Assembly: GCA_029721435.1 (NCBI GenBank)
Contig: CM056583.1
Location: 47,831,120-47,895,119 of the forward strand
Length of the DNA: 64,000 bases
DNA from: Gymnothorax reevesii
Lineage: Eukaryota; Chordata; Actinopteri; Anguilliformes; Muraenidae
Direction of reading: 5' to 3'
Shown here: positions 46,001 through 59,500 of the stretch, piece by piece
Numbering within the stretch: the stretch's first letter is position 1
Layout of the letters: every line of letters starts with the position of its first letter
The notes under the pieces: generated by a model
Seen by the model: the letters and a program-made list of their open reading frames with translations, nothing else
Databases searched by the model: none
What the model was told of the DNA's origin: nothing
Made by a program: the position numbers and the translations under genes

Positions 46001-49000
46001 ACAGACCTCACTGTCAGTATATGACACAGAGAGAGAGGGGGGGCACAAACACCTGAGGAACATACCTCACTGTCAGTATATGACAGAGAGAGAGAGGGGG
46101 TATCAACACCTGAGGAACATACCTCACTGTCAGTATATGACAGAGAGAGAGGGGGTATAAACACCTGAGGAACAGACCCCGCTGTCAGTATATGACACAG
46201 AGAGAGGGGGATATAAACACCTGAGGAACAGACCTCACTGTCAGTATATGACACAGAGAGAGAGAGGGGCACAAACACCTGAGGAACAGACCTCACTGTC
46301 AGTATGACACAGAGAGAGGGGGTATTAACACCTGAGGAACAGACCTCACTGTCAGTATATGACACAGAGAGAGGGGAGCATAAACACCTGAGGAACAGAC
46401 CTCACTGTCAGTATATGACTAAGAGAGAGAGGGGGTATAAACACCTGAGGAACAGACCCCGCTGTCAGTATATGACACAGAGAGAGGGGGATATAAACAC
46501 CTGAGGAACAGACCTCACTATCAGTATATGACTAAGAGAGAGAGGGGGTATAAACACCTGAGGAACAGACCCCGCTGTCAGTATATGACACAGAGAGAGG
46601 GGGATATAAACACCTGAGGAACAGACCTCACTGTCAGTATATGACACAGAGAGAGAGGGGGTATAAACACCTGAGGAACAGACCCCGCTGTCAGTATATG
46701 ACACAGAGAGAGGGGGTATAAACACCTGAGGAACAGACCTCACTGTCAGTATATGACACAGAGAGAGGGGGTATAAACACCTGAGGAACAGACCTCACTG
46801 TCAGTATATGACACAGAGAGAGGGGGATATAAACACCTGAGGAACAGACCTCACTGTCAGTATATGACAGAGAAAGAGGGGGCATAAACACCTGAGGAAC
46901 AGACCTCACTGTCAGTATATGACAGAGAGAGAGGGGGTATAAACACCTGAGGAACAGACCTCATTGTCAGTATATGACACAGAGAAAGAGGGGGCATAAA
47001 CACCTGAGGAACAGACCTCACTGTCAGTATATGACACAGAGAGAGGGGGTATAAACACCTGAGGAACAGACCTCATAATCAGTATATGACACAGAGAGAG
47101 GGGGCATAAACACCTGAGGAACAGACCTCACTGTCAGTATATGACACAGAGAGAGGGGGTATAAACACCTGAGGAACAGACCTCACTGTCAGTATATGAC
47201 ACAGAGAGAGGGGGTATAAACACCTGAGGAACAGACCTCACTGTCAGTATATGACTAAGAGAGAGGGGGTATAAACACCTGAGGAACAGACCTCACTGTC
47301 AGTATATGACACCGAGAGAGGGGGATATAAACACCTGAGGAACAGACCTCACGGTCAGTATATGACACAGAGAGAGGGGGTATAAACACCTGAGGAACAG
47401 ACCTCACAGTCAGTATATGACACCGAGAGAGGGGGATATAAACACCTGAGGAACAGACCTCACTGTCAGTATATGACACAGAGAGAGGGGGATATAAACA
47501 CCTGAGGAACAGACCTCACTGTCAGTATGTGACACAGAGAGAGGGGGATATAAACACCTGAGGAACAGACCTCACAGTCAGTATATGACACCGAGAGAGG
47601 GGGATATAAACACCTGAGGAACAGACCTCACAGTCAGTATGTGACACAGAGAGAGGGGGATATAAACACCTGAGGAACAGACCTCACTGTCAGTATATGA
47701 CACAGAGAGAGGGGGATATAAACACCTGAGGAACAGACCTCACTGTCAGTATGTGACACAGAGAGAGGGGGATATAAACACCTGAGGAACAGACCTCACA
47801 GTCAGTATATGACACCGAGAGAGGGGGATATAAACACCTGAGGAACAGACCTCACAGTCAGTATGTGACACAGAGAGAGGGGGATATAAACACCTGAGGA
47901 ACAGACCTCACTGTCAGTATATGACACAGAGAGAGGGGGATATAAACACCTGAGGAACAGACCTCACAGTCAGTATGTGACACAGAGAGAGGGGGAAATA
48001 AACACCTGAGGAACAGACCTCACTGTCAGTATATGACACAGAGAGAGGGGGTATAAACACTTGAGGAACAGACCTCACTGTCAGTATATGACAGAGAAAG
48101 AGTAGGCATAAACACCTGAGGAACAGACCTCATTATCAGCATATGACACAGAGAGAGGGGGTATAAACACCTGAGGAACAGACCTCACTGTCAGTATATG
48201 ACACAGAGAGAGGGGGATATAAACACCTGAGGAACAGACCTCACAGTCAGTATGTGACACAGAGAGATTAGGGCATAAACACCTGAGGAACAGACCTCAC
48301 TGTCAGTAAATGACACAGACAGATTGGGGCATAAACACCTGAGGAACAGACCTCACTGTCAGTATATGACACAGAGAGATTGGGACATAAACACCTGAGG
48401 AACAGACCTCACTGTCAGTATATGACACAGAGAGACTGGGGCATAAACACCTGAGGAACAGACCTCACTGTCAGTATATGACACAGAGATCGGGGCATAA
48501 ACACCTGAGGAACAGACCTCACTGTCAGTATATGACACAGAGAGAGGGGGTATAAACAACTGAGGAACAGACCTCACAGTCAGTATATGACACAGAGAGA
48601 TCGGGGCATAAACACCTGAGGAACAGACATCACTGTCAGATAACAGAGAAAGAGGGGGGCATAAACACCTGAGCGAAAAAGACCTCACTATCAGTACAAG
48701 ACATACACAGGTTGGGGCATAAAAGGCTGGAGTAAACAACGTGAAATGAGTGAACATAATTGCAAAAATTTCCCATCTTTGCCGAGTGTCCAATTCATGT
48801 GTCCAATTCTAAAATTAAAAAGAAATTAGCCATTTCAGTGAAGAATGCTTTTGTAGTAGGGTACTCTATAAACTGTCCCAATACGAAAAGCTGCACAGAA
48901 AAAAAAAAAAAAAACATTTTTAAAATTTAGCAGTCTTTTACAATCTCATTTCCATCCAACTTGTAATCAAAATGTCCATGTAAATGCCAGTTGAAGTAAT

Positions 49001-52000
49001 TTTGGTTTCAGCTTACCTCTTCCACAGCAGCAAATTAAAACACATTTAAAACGCCAATAGATTTACCTATAATTGGCAGCCAGTAGAAATGGGTTGGGAG
49101 TGGGAACACACATTGCACTACTAAACTTGGGATTGGCGCAGCTAAAATTTTAAGTGAGGAGCGCAAATGTTCCAAGAAGAAAATGTTTGTGCCAAGCCCT
49201 ATATAAAAGCCAGAAATAATTCTTTAAAAAAAAATTAAATCCTACCCACCGACTCTACTGTAAATTCTTGACTTCAATAGATTTTTTTTGCTTGGCCCAG
49301 CTTGAATTTCATACCTGTATAATACAAAGATTTCATTTATGCTGATTTTTGCACTTAAGTCAGGCTGCCAATAATTGCAGAGACCACTACGCATATTAAT
49401 ATACACAAAAACAAACTCAAATAAAGAAGTGCAATATGAGTGTTTCCTTAATCAAGCATTCAAACACAATCGACAGATCTTTAACAGACTTTCCAGGACA
49501 AATGTCCAAAGCATGCAGCGAAATGATGACATGAACTCCTAGCGTTTTTAAACTAAAAAAAATAATGGACACACAGCTAATGACATGGAGGCAAAACTGG
49601 ACGAATAGAAAGCATTTTATTTTAAGATTCCACTTTACTTTTTCCCCCCAAATTTCATAAATCCTGCCAACTGCATAAACAATTACTGCAACACTGAATA
49701 ACAAAATGGCGAGCCAAGGCAAGGATGCACTTCCTTTCCGTTCACTGTGAACTGCAGCAGCTGCATGGGAGGATAATCAACTGACCACAACCTAAAGACC
49801 AACAAAGGGGTCACAGTGATGGCAATAGTATGTAAACACTACCTGAATCCAAACGTCCAGTCTACTCTGCATGCACAGACCAGTGGACTGGACAGGCATA
49901 TTACTCAGACGTTCAGAGTTGCTACAGCTGCCCAATTACATGATTTATCAAATCCACAAGGGCGGCTCATGGAGACTTATGTGGAGACCACACAGGTGCA
50001 GACGTCTCCAAGGTTAATCAGTGACATCATCAAATATCCCTCCCAATGGTATAATAGATGCCAAGGCGGCAATACCACAAAATCTTGTGTCATGGTGAAC
50101 CATAAAAAAAAAATAACCGACAGAGGTCTTCCAATACATGTAATGTGCAATTCATTAAACCTAAAAGAATACTTATTCACTGACACCGACGTCCAGCCCA
50201 AAAATAGGCCATACCTGTCCCAAGCCAATGCGCATTCAGTCAGAGCTAGGGCTGGGCGATATATCGTTATTATATCGATATCGTGATTCAAAGTAAAATA
50301 TCGTCACGGATTTTGACTATCGTAATATCGTGATATGAAATAAGAGTTGGCTTTTCTGGTTTTAAAAGCTGAATTACAGAAATGGGTTGTATTTTTCTGC
50401 ACTTGCAAGACTGTTGAAGCTGTTGCCTGCACCTGTTTCATCGTTATGTCAACATTACTAATAAATGTTTATAGAAAATATTATTGTGTACATATTGAGC
50501 AAAAGCAACAACATTTGTCCTGATGATATCGGCAAAATATCGATATCGAGGTATTCGGTCACCGATAGAGATATTAGATTTTGTCCATATCGCCCAGCCC
50601 TAGTCTGAGCCAGGCATGGGCCTGTCCCATTAGCTGCATTTATAGGCCTGAGTCCAGTTAAAAACCAAAAATTTTGCGAGCAAGTGGGCTGTTTACAAGT
50701 AGACCAACTAAGTTGTTATGAGTGACAGAAATATTTTCTAAATAACATACAGGAACTTAGGGGTCTATTCTCCCATTAGCGCGTAAGTCTTTTTTTACGC
50801 GCTTCGAGTTAAGCGCTTTTGAGTTACGCGTATTCTCCCCTACTCACTTCGATCCCGCCCACAGCGCTTAACTTCAGAATGTAGGCGGCCTTATGAAAGA
50901 GGTGTGACTGATCCAAAAGAGAGGCAGACTCTGTACAAAGGTCATTGATTATGGCTATCAAGAAAACATGGAAAATGGATTTTCTGATTAACCATGAAAA
51001 CGCATTTGTGGTCCATGGAAAACGCAAACCAGACTTTAAATTTGAATATCGTGGGCCTGCCGATAAAACCTCGTATCTCCAAACTGATAAGAAACGAAAA
51101 CTCGTATGTCCACTATTCTTACATGCAAAATTAAACATTTTTATTTTAAACTATATTTATCCATTTATAGGCCTATTATTATAATTATTATTATTATTAT
51201 TTTACTTTACATTTATTTTTTATTTTCCTGTGAAGTTTGTCATTGTGAAGATACGGGGTTTTATATGCCGCTGTAATAGTAGGCCGTACCAATTACAAGA
51301 CGTAATTCAGACATCTCTTTAGCATTGGGCTCCGTCCGTACGGACACATAAAATTGCGGCGGCGGGGGATATGTTAATGACAAACACTTGTTATTTCTTA
51401 CTCTAGCCACCATGGCATTAAAGCTATGCATACAAATTGCCGCGATAATGAAATAATAAATAAAGAATTTAGCGCTTCTCAATCAGCGCAATCAGATCAT
51501 TGAAAATGTGCCCCTCCTACACCAGCCTGTTTGTTCCGTGGAAGACAGGGAAGAAGACAAAGGGAACATTCTAGTCACACAAAGACAATCAAAGACAGTT
51601 CATATGATCTCATTTAGAAATTGCGCACTTGAAAACTACTCCGATGTCAGGTTTGCAACTAAAGGACATGGAAACGCTTTAACAAGGATTCTTACCCCGC
51701 ACGCGGTCATCTCCCCGCCCCGAAACCGCCTCAGTAATGACGGAATTCCATATCCATAGCCTATTATCCTATTTGATTTGAGCGACACGTTCACTTGAAC
51801 TTGTGCCTAATACTTTATTATAATCAATTATCCCATTTACTGATAATGATTCTTCCCATGTCGGCTATTCTTTAAAGGCTAAAATTGACTAAAAAATTGA
51901 TAGTGCTTTGGTATTTGCCAGGGTAGGGCTCAATCTAGAGTAGCCTATTTAATAATATCTTTATTCACACATTAAATTACACAGTATTACCAATGCTAAA

Positions 52001-55000
52001 AAATTACTAGGACTCGAGTTAGTTTATATGGATATCCTCAATTAGAAAATCAATCCCCTCACTCACCTATGACAATATCACAACTTTTTAGATTATCACG
52101 AACATACAGGGCAGTCGCATTTGTTAATAGAACATGGAAGACAATGATGGCGACGTCGAGCCAAAGCCGAAAACCAAATTTCACAGATGTTGGTGTTGTA
52201 TGGCAAGCAAGCAATGAAGGCTGATCCGAGGAATTAAGCTGCGAATCGTACTGGGATGCGTTTCCCAAAAGCGTAGTTGCAAAGTAAGTTAGCAACTTAC
52301 ATAATTTGTCCATTCACAGTCAATGGGTCCAACTAAGTAAGTTAGCATCTGTGACTTCGGGAACCGCAACCCTGGATGTGGCGTAGGTGGGGTGATGTAA
52401 GCGCAGTATCCCCGATTTAAAGCATAAATGGAGAGATCTGCGGGGCGCTGTAAAAACCAGGTTCTCTGCACACGGGAGAAGTATACACGCAACAGGTGGT
52501 GGGCAACCATCATCCCCTGTGCATTTCACTGCACAGGAGGAGGGGATGGCATCCACTCTTTCTGCAGTGGAAGTGTATGGAGAAGAACTTGAAGCGCCAA
52601 CGAACTGCATCAGACACCTTGACACAGACGCCTGTGATGTGCATGACATCACCAGCCACTCTCTGTAACGACCCAGATGCCAGGAGCGACAGCGCAGTTC
52701 TGACGTTGATGACCACAGGTATGTTTTGTGGATAATTGCTACGGCTGGATAGCTGTTCATCCAGAAGTCGGCAAAGATAGATGATTGCCTCATGCACGGT
52801 CCAGGCGAAAGCGCTGGATGCACTCGATGTTTGTTTGTCCCAGGATGTCCAAACGAAACCGATATATGCGTGTTCGTCTTCGAGCTCGGCGCGCTCCTCT
52901 TACTCTTTCCCAATCATGCCAGAGTGCAAGCAAATGCAGGACTGGCATTTTGGCTTTAGATTTTGAGGGCATGGTAGAATGATGGTCTTATGTATACTCG
53001 TATTAATTAATTGTTTTGCGTTTGTAATTTAACTGATTGGAGAAGAGGCTGATGCGTAATATCATGTGATGATTTCGTTTGATAAATTATCATGGCATTG
53101 AGAAATGTAATTTAGAAATAAGGAAGAACGATCGAATATTAAATGTCTCAACCTTTACGGTGTTAAATAAAATAAAAGTAATTATAAAATTTGGCCTAAA
53201 ACCGACATCAAACACAATATTCAATTTCGCCTAATGTTGGCGCTTGAGCTTAATACAGCCCTCAAAAGTGCTTAACAGAAAAAGCGCGTAAGCCGGGGGA
53301 GAATACGCGTAAGTGTTATTTGCATGAGAAACGCCCGGAAACGCCCCGATTTTGGCCTTGCTCCGCCCAAAGCGCGTAACTGCCTTCAAGGCGCGTAATG
53401 CACAGACTTAAGTCGAGGGGAGAATACGCGTAGGCTGAAAAGCGCTTAGCTACGCGCTTTTTTCGACTTAAGCGCATGGGAGAATAGACCCCTTAATGAA
53501 TAGAGCAACACTGAAGCATATTTTGTAACAAAGCTGCGCACATTCCTTTTTTATCTTTCAACTTTAAATTTTCCATCTCCAATCCGTCGCAAACTATGTA
53601 CAAGATTGCTAAACACAAAACACGCGTCAACTTTCAACTGCTACCTCTTAACATGTGCAGCTCGACACCTAAAGAGCTCAGCACAAGGGGCTGAGGAAAC
53701 CATGCGCTAGCTTAGAATCTCTCTGACGAGCGGCCGGCCAGCCAGCAGACGGCGCTTGAGCAACAAACAAATGAAAACCCAAACGGACTGTATCCTTCCA
53801 ATATCCCTTGCAATTCTAAGCCAATTAAGTGCTGCTTTCAAAAAAAGGCTACCAGCCACAGTCGACACTGGCACGGCTTGGATTCAAACCCAGGCCATGG
53901 TGGTCACTACTGCCCACCTCTGGCCCCGATCCAAGGGCCTGGCCTGACCTGTCTTGAGTGCGGGCAGAGATTCGAACCTCTCGACAGAGGTCCAGTACCC
54001 TAAGTGGATTTACAATGGCAACCTGCTCAACTGTACTTCTCAGGCTGATGTGGAGCACTTACTGTAATAGTACATAATACCAAAGCAGACCAAGTCCACT
54101 AGAGTGTGGACATTTATATTCAGTATTTCCCTCCAAGTATCAAGGCCAGTTATAGTCAACTTTCTTGGCAGCCAATGGAATGCATCACATGTGGAGTCAT
54201 GACACAGTAGTGTGCAGTGATGATTATACACCACCACTCATCTAAATGGGGTTTTAATACTTCTTCGTTCCCTTTCTTCTCTCTCATTTTTTGCTGAAAG
54301 TGTATTGAAAGACTATTGTTGTACAATGAGAACAAAAAAAATAAATCATTCCCACAACCATACTGAGGTAAAAATAAGGGTAACAGACAAAAATACTAAA
54401 AACATCCATTTTTATAACAATTGAAAGGTGTTGCAAATTTTATATATATATATATATTTTTTTTCTTTTTTTACTCTTGCATAGCATGAATGCATGTTTG
54501 AAGACTCATTCCACAATTACTGATGCTAAAAAAATTGTTTTAACTGTTTTGAGGCAGCATTATTCTTCAAAATTACCCCTGATGGTCAGTTGTTCCAGAA
54601 TAAGAGGTGATATGAACTTTGAGCAGTGTCACAGTGTTAAAGATGGTGGCACAATGGAAGGAGGTCTGAGAGTGCCCGAAGCCACATTGTGGTCTTCAGT
54701 GATACTGGTTGGTCACTTAGAAAAATTTCTGAAGACATTAAATGCTTCCATGCACTGCAAGAAACACCATCAAGCATTTCAAAGAGACGGGTTCTCAAAA
54801 AAGTAGTGGCTTAATTGAAGTTAAGTGCCTCAGATGTTTACTATCTGCATATGACAAGTAAAAACAAGTGTGAGACACTAACGTGTCTTTGTCCCCCGCC
54901 AGAAAATGTGAAATCGTGTCAAAAAGAACAATTTCTCGGTGTGACCTTGAGAATGGCGCGAAGGTCACCAAAATGGACTGGCACCGGGGTATCACCCTAA

Positions 55001-56517
55001 TACATGTTGACATAAGATTTGAGGAAAATCCGTCAATTTGTTCTTGAGATATCTCGCTGACAAGGATTCGGGACGTACAGACGGACGGACGGACGGTTGT
55101 GAATACTATGTCCCGCCACTTCGCGCGTTCCCCGTGGCGGGGGACAACAATAATATCAACAGTTGACAGCACGATAACTCAGTGATAATATTAATAGTGC
55201 CAGAGGTGAAGAGATGAAAGTATCGAGATCTACCATTTCCAGACGCCCATGTGAAAATGGTCAGATTTGTCTTGTAGCAGCCAAGAGCTGGTAACATCCA
55301 AAAAAGACTCAAGTTTGCCAAGAAATTCAAGGATTGGACACCAACAGACACCAAGTCCTTGGGACTGATGAATCAAAATTTGAAATTCTCATTCAAACGT
55401 AGAACTTGTGGGCACCGTAGAGTTGGAGAACGTTTCAAAAATGACTGCTTAACCTCTTCAGTAAAATAAAAAGGTGGTTATATCACCGTCCGGGGTTTGA
55501 AAGGAGCTGGGGATCTAATAAAAACAGAATCATGAGTCTAAAGACGCATCATGGCATCCTAGTGAGGCACGCATTGCCATCTGGAAAGAGACCGATCGGA
55601 CGGGGATTTTACACTGAACAAAAATATAAACGCCCCATGTCAAATTTTTGAGTTTTTATTAACAAAAAACTGGAACTGGGATTAGTCGGCGAACAGCACT
55701 CTTCTCCAGCGTGCCAAGGGCCATGGAACGTGTGCGTTTACCCATACGAGTCGGTTCCGACACCGGACAGCAGTGATCTCCAGACCACGGTGAGGATGCC
55801 GAGCGTGCAAGTTGGCTCCTCGCAGGCGGTTACGGACTGTCTGTGGTGTGATGCATCTGTTGTGCAGACCAACGGTCTCATCCGCCGTGCGCGTCGCTGA
55901 TCTGAGCCGATCCCGTAGGCGGACAAGCCGGATGTAGCGATCTTGTGCTGGTGCGGTCACACATGGCTGATGTGGATGAGGTCGATTTGCAGTACTGCTC
56001 ATCTGTCGTCTCTCAAACGGCCTATCGCCCGATCGTTAACAGTCAGCTGCACAGGAGTGTCTGGATGCTGCTCATTCTGTCTGATCACCGTCTGGAAATG
56101 CCACACCCATGTACTGAGTGAAATCACTGCATCACTGAGCAAATGCTCGCTGACAGAGAGATGGATTAAAAAATGGTTCACAAATCAAGAGAAATATCCC
56201 TATTGTACAAGTAAAAGTCAGCATATGCTCACGTAGAGTTGTTAACTCCATGTGGCATCAATATTTGACTTGGGGCGTTTATATTTTTGTTCAGTGTATT
56301 TCCAACAAGACCCTAAACACACTTGCGCAACAATTCTCTCAGTCAGGAAGAATCATCTGGTAACATGAAAGTTATGACTTGGCCTGCTATCCAGACCTTA
56401 ATTGCATCGAGAAAATCTGGGATTTGCTTGATGCAAAGATAAACAAATCTGTTGTAGCACCAAAAGAATTTCTTTGGAATTAACTTCAAACCACATGAAA
56501 TGGTTTTGTAATTGAGG

Positions 56518-56548
<31 letters not shown>

Positions 56549-59500
56549 GTGAAAACTGCCTGAAGGATTAAATGCTGTAATCAAAGCAAAAGGTGGCCAT
56601 GCTAGATGGCTTTTTCTCTCAAAAAGTCCATTTCTACTGTATATTGTTAGCCGTTTACTTATTATCGTCTACATCCTCCAATTTAAAGTTAAATACATTC
56701 TTGAATGGTGCTTGGTTTCTGATTTATCTTCATTTTTCTGAGTATACTCATCATTGCACACTACTGTAGTTGTCAGAAGCAGCTCCAGTCTACTGAAAAC
56801 AAGTACTTCAGCTCAACATGCTATCCGAACAGTCACCTGACAACCTTTTAAAACAAGCACCAGACCAATGGGAAGAAATGAATGAAGCGAGACAGACCTT
56901 AAAACAAAGCCAGAATGGGGTGAATGATGCGTGTTTGAAACACAGATGGATCAGACTGATTTAAAGAAAGTCTACCTGCACTACCTAGGCTATTGCCAAA
57001 ACTGAAAACTGTAGCTGCAGTGGTGGGTGCACCAAAATTTCCCACATTAAAGCTGACAGCTGGCACGTTTGAATTTATTCCGAAACCCCCAAAACTAAAC
57101 CCACCAGCGGTGGTGCTGGCAGCTCCCAGCCCCCCAAATCCTGCGGAGAGAGGCAGTAAGAGACAGACAGGAGGGTTAGTGTGCAAGCGTAGAGAAATGG
57201 AGTCTGACTGAACGAGGGTTCTATCTAGATAGGCCCCAAAACACCTCACACACAAGAGCAAATAAGCTGCATGTTAAGTACTTTCTCCCATACACTAATC
57301 GATAAGTATGACAACTTCCACGTTCCACTCATTTTGATAAAATGCATGTCAACAAAAATTCACGAAACCTCAATCAAATCGAGGCAAAGTAATCGGTGGT
57401 GGCTATTGTGAGCTTACCCCTTACAGAGAAAAGCAAGGTTATGAACCATGCTATGGAACACCATTCCTTATCATTATCATTATCAATAGGCTGTTACCAG
57501 TCATCAGTTTTAACAGAAGGTGCATAAGCCTTCACCCATGTTATTTCCACCACCACCACCAATGATGATATTTAGTAATTGCATTTTAAAAATACAAAAA
57601 GTGACGAACACAAGCAAAAAAAAAAAATTACTAAAACTATTATGACTTATATTAATGTCACTCAATTAATATTAACACATTTAATCATAAAAGAATGCAA
57701 TTTAAAATGGTCAGAAAAAAGCCAATTCCTGTCAATTAGACCATAAGGCAGGTGATTAAATTACTTGCATTACAAAAGTGTGCCCATTCCTTAATATATT
57801 TCGGAAATTTGAGAGTGTTTGAGAGTACCTCCAGCCTCACAACTGTATCAAGACAAGCATTTTTATGGATACTGTTATAATTGAAGAGATATTAGCCAAC
57901 AAATCGCTATTGAGCAGATTATCTTTCAGAGGGTTTCAGCCCTGTGAGGTCGCAGGTGACATGCAGTCATACCTGTAGTGGAGGAACCAAACCCAAAGCC
58001 TGTAGAGGGAGCTGATGTGGTGGTGGCACCAAAACCTGGGGCAGCAAGACCTGCTAGAACAACAACAATTTCATTAGTGCCCCGATAAATCAGCAAGTGA
58101 AAGCGGAGATCTGGTGAGCATGGACCTCTTTACAGGGGTCATTCCGTGTCAAATTAACCAAGAATTTGCAGACATCTCTCGGAATTTTGTGAAAGTTTGT
58201 GGATGAGTGGGGACCTATGAGTAACGAATAAATCTGAAATATTTTTGCTCAACGCCTCCCAATTAGTGAGACATTTGTTAACAAAGTTTTGACTAATTAG
58301 CAAACCCTCACAACTTCAAACGTGTGCGTCTCCCTTAGTATAACACCTTAAGAGTTGGTTCTGGTCTCATTGGAAAGCTCTTTTCAAGCCCTACAAGTCT
58401 TTTTCAAACTTTTCTCCATAGAGTCCAATGGAGAAAAAGTTATAGCAACTAAAAAACTTCAAAGGTGCATTGCAAAAAAAAAAAAAAATTAAAATTGCGA
58501 GCTTTATGATGTTATGAAACTCTCCTGTAAGTTTTGTGATGGGCACTCAAACGGTCTTCGAGCTATGAGCAAATATGTCCAGGTACAACAGTCAAAATTT
58601 GCCATTTGTCAAATTTTATTCCTTATTTTCAACAAAAATGTTTTTAAAGCGTTCATATCACCTTACAAACCGTCTGTATACCTTAAAACACCACAGCAAG
58701 TGGCAGAAAATACATTTATCCATGAACTGAACTCAAATTCAAATCTAAAACATCCCATTTTAAAATCACGAATTTGTAAGGCAATCGCTTTAAGACATGT
58801 CAAACATGTCAAATGAAGATAAAATGGATCATGAAGGGTTGTAACATTAGAGAGTGATTGTACTGTAAACTGGGAAAATACTCGTATGCGTTTTAATTTG
58901 GCGTTTTTCACGATAACCCATTTGTCACAAAATTAAAACGCCGTGAAAAAGGAAATTTATTAAAAGGAAAGACATACTACAGGGTAAATAAAATGCCAAA
59001 TTGAAACCATGTGAAAGTTGCAACAATAGCCATGAATATTTCCCACTTTACAGTACCGACCTGTATTTAACAGAGGGGAACTGGGCGATATGCCCAGCCT
59101 GTGGAGAAACGTTGTCTAGATGGCGCTGCAGTTCGGATGGCTAGGAGCGGAAAAAAATGGAAGGTTTTTGACGCATATGTGCGTATTTATTTGCGTACCT
59201 AAAATGCAATTTTAGGCGCGCAAAGGGCATGTAGGCACAATTGCACGGCTTTCATCAAAAGGCCTGGCGAAGCATGATACCAAAACTTTTAACCCCCCAC
59301 CCCCCTCCTCCCAGTGGTGCCATATGGCACTCTTGCGTGACTGGCATTTCTCCCTCCCCCCACCCAATAGTGCTACACAGCACTCATTTTGTTATGTATG
59401 TTTTGTTATCTTTTAATAATCAGGAATAAGAACAGACAGCCAGAAATTTTGTTAAAATGTCAACAAAGGGAATGGGAAGAAATAACAGTGAGAGCTGGGC

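Larger units (their letters stand above)
54500..56545 (+). pseudogene. Degraded Tc1-like transposase relic, interrupted twice
   Basis: Pieces in order: SDTGWSLRKISEDIK (about 54695), STISRRPCENGQICLVAAKS (about 55229), LGTDESKFEILIQ (55360 on), then FQQDPKHTCATI at 56299-56335 and a PIENLW-like segment (RENLGFA) near 56408. Insertions at 54889-55147 and 55612-56296 separate the pieces. Outer ends were not located. Confidence 0.75.

Noticed and set aside
45134..48793. Many open frames with TDSEVCSSGVYIPLS-type repeats
   Set aside because: They follow the 55-bp array, shift frame each unit and lie within the nup54 intron on the same strand; repeat artefact, not a repeat protein.
49816..50286. 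156-codon plus-strand frame in nup54 intron
   Set aside because: Runs into the hAT MITE at 50247 and shows no family similarity.
53850..54045. tRNA gene
   Set aside because: B boxes are present but no A box, acceptor stem or anticodon arm could be folded by eye.
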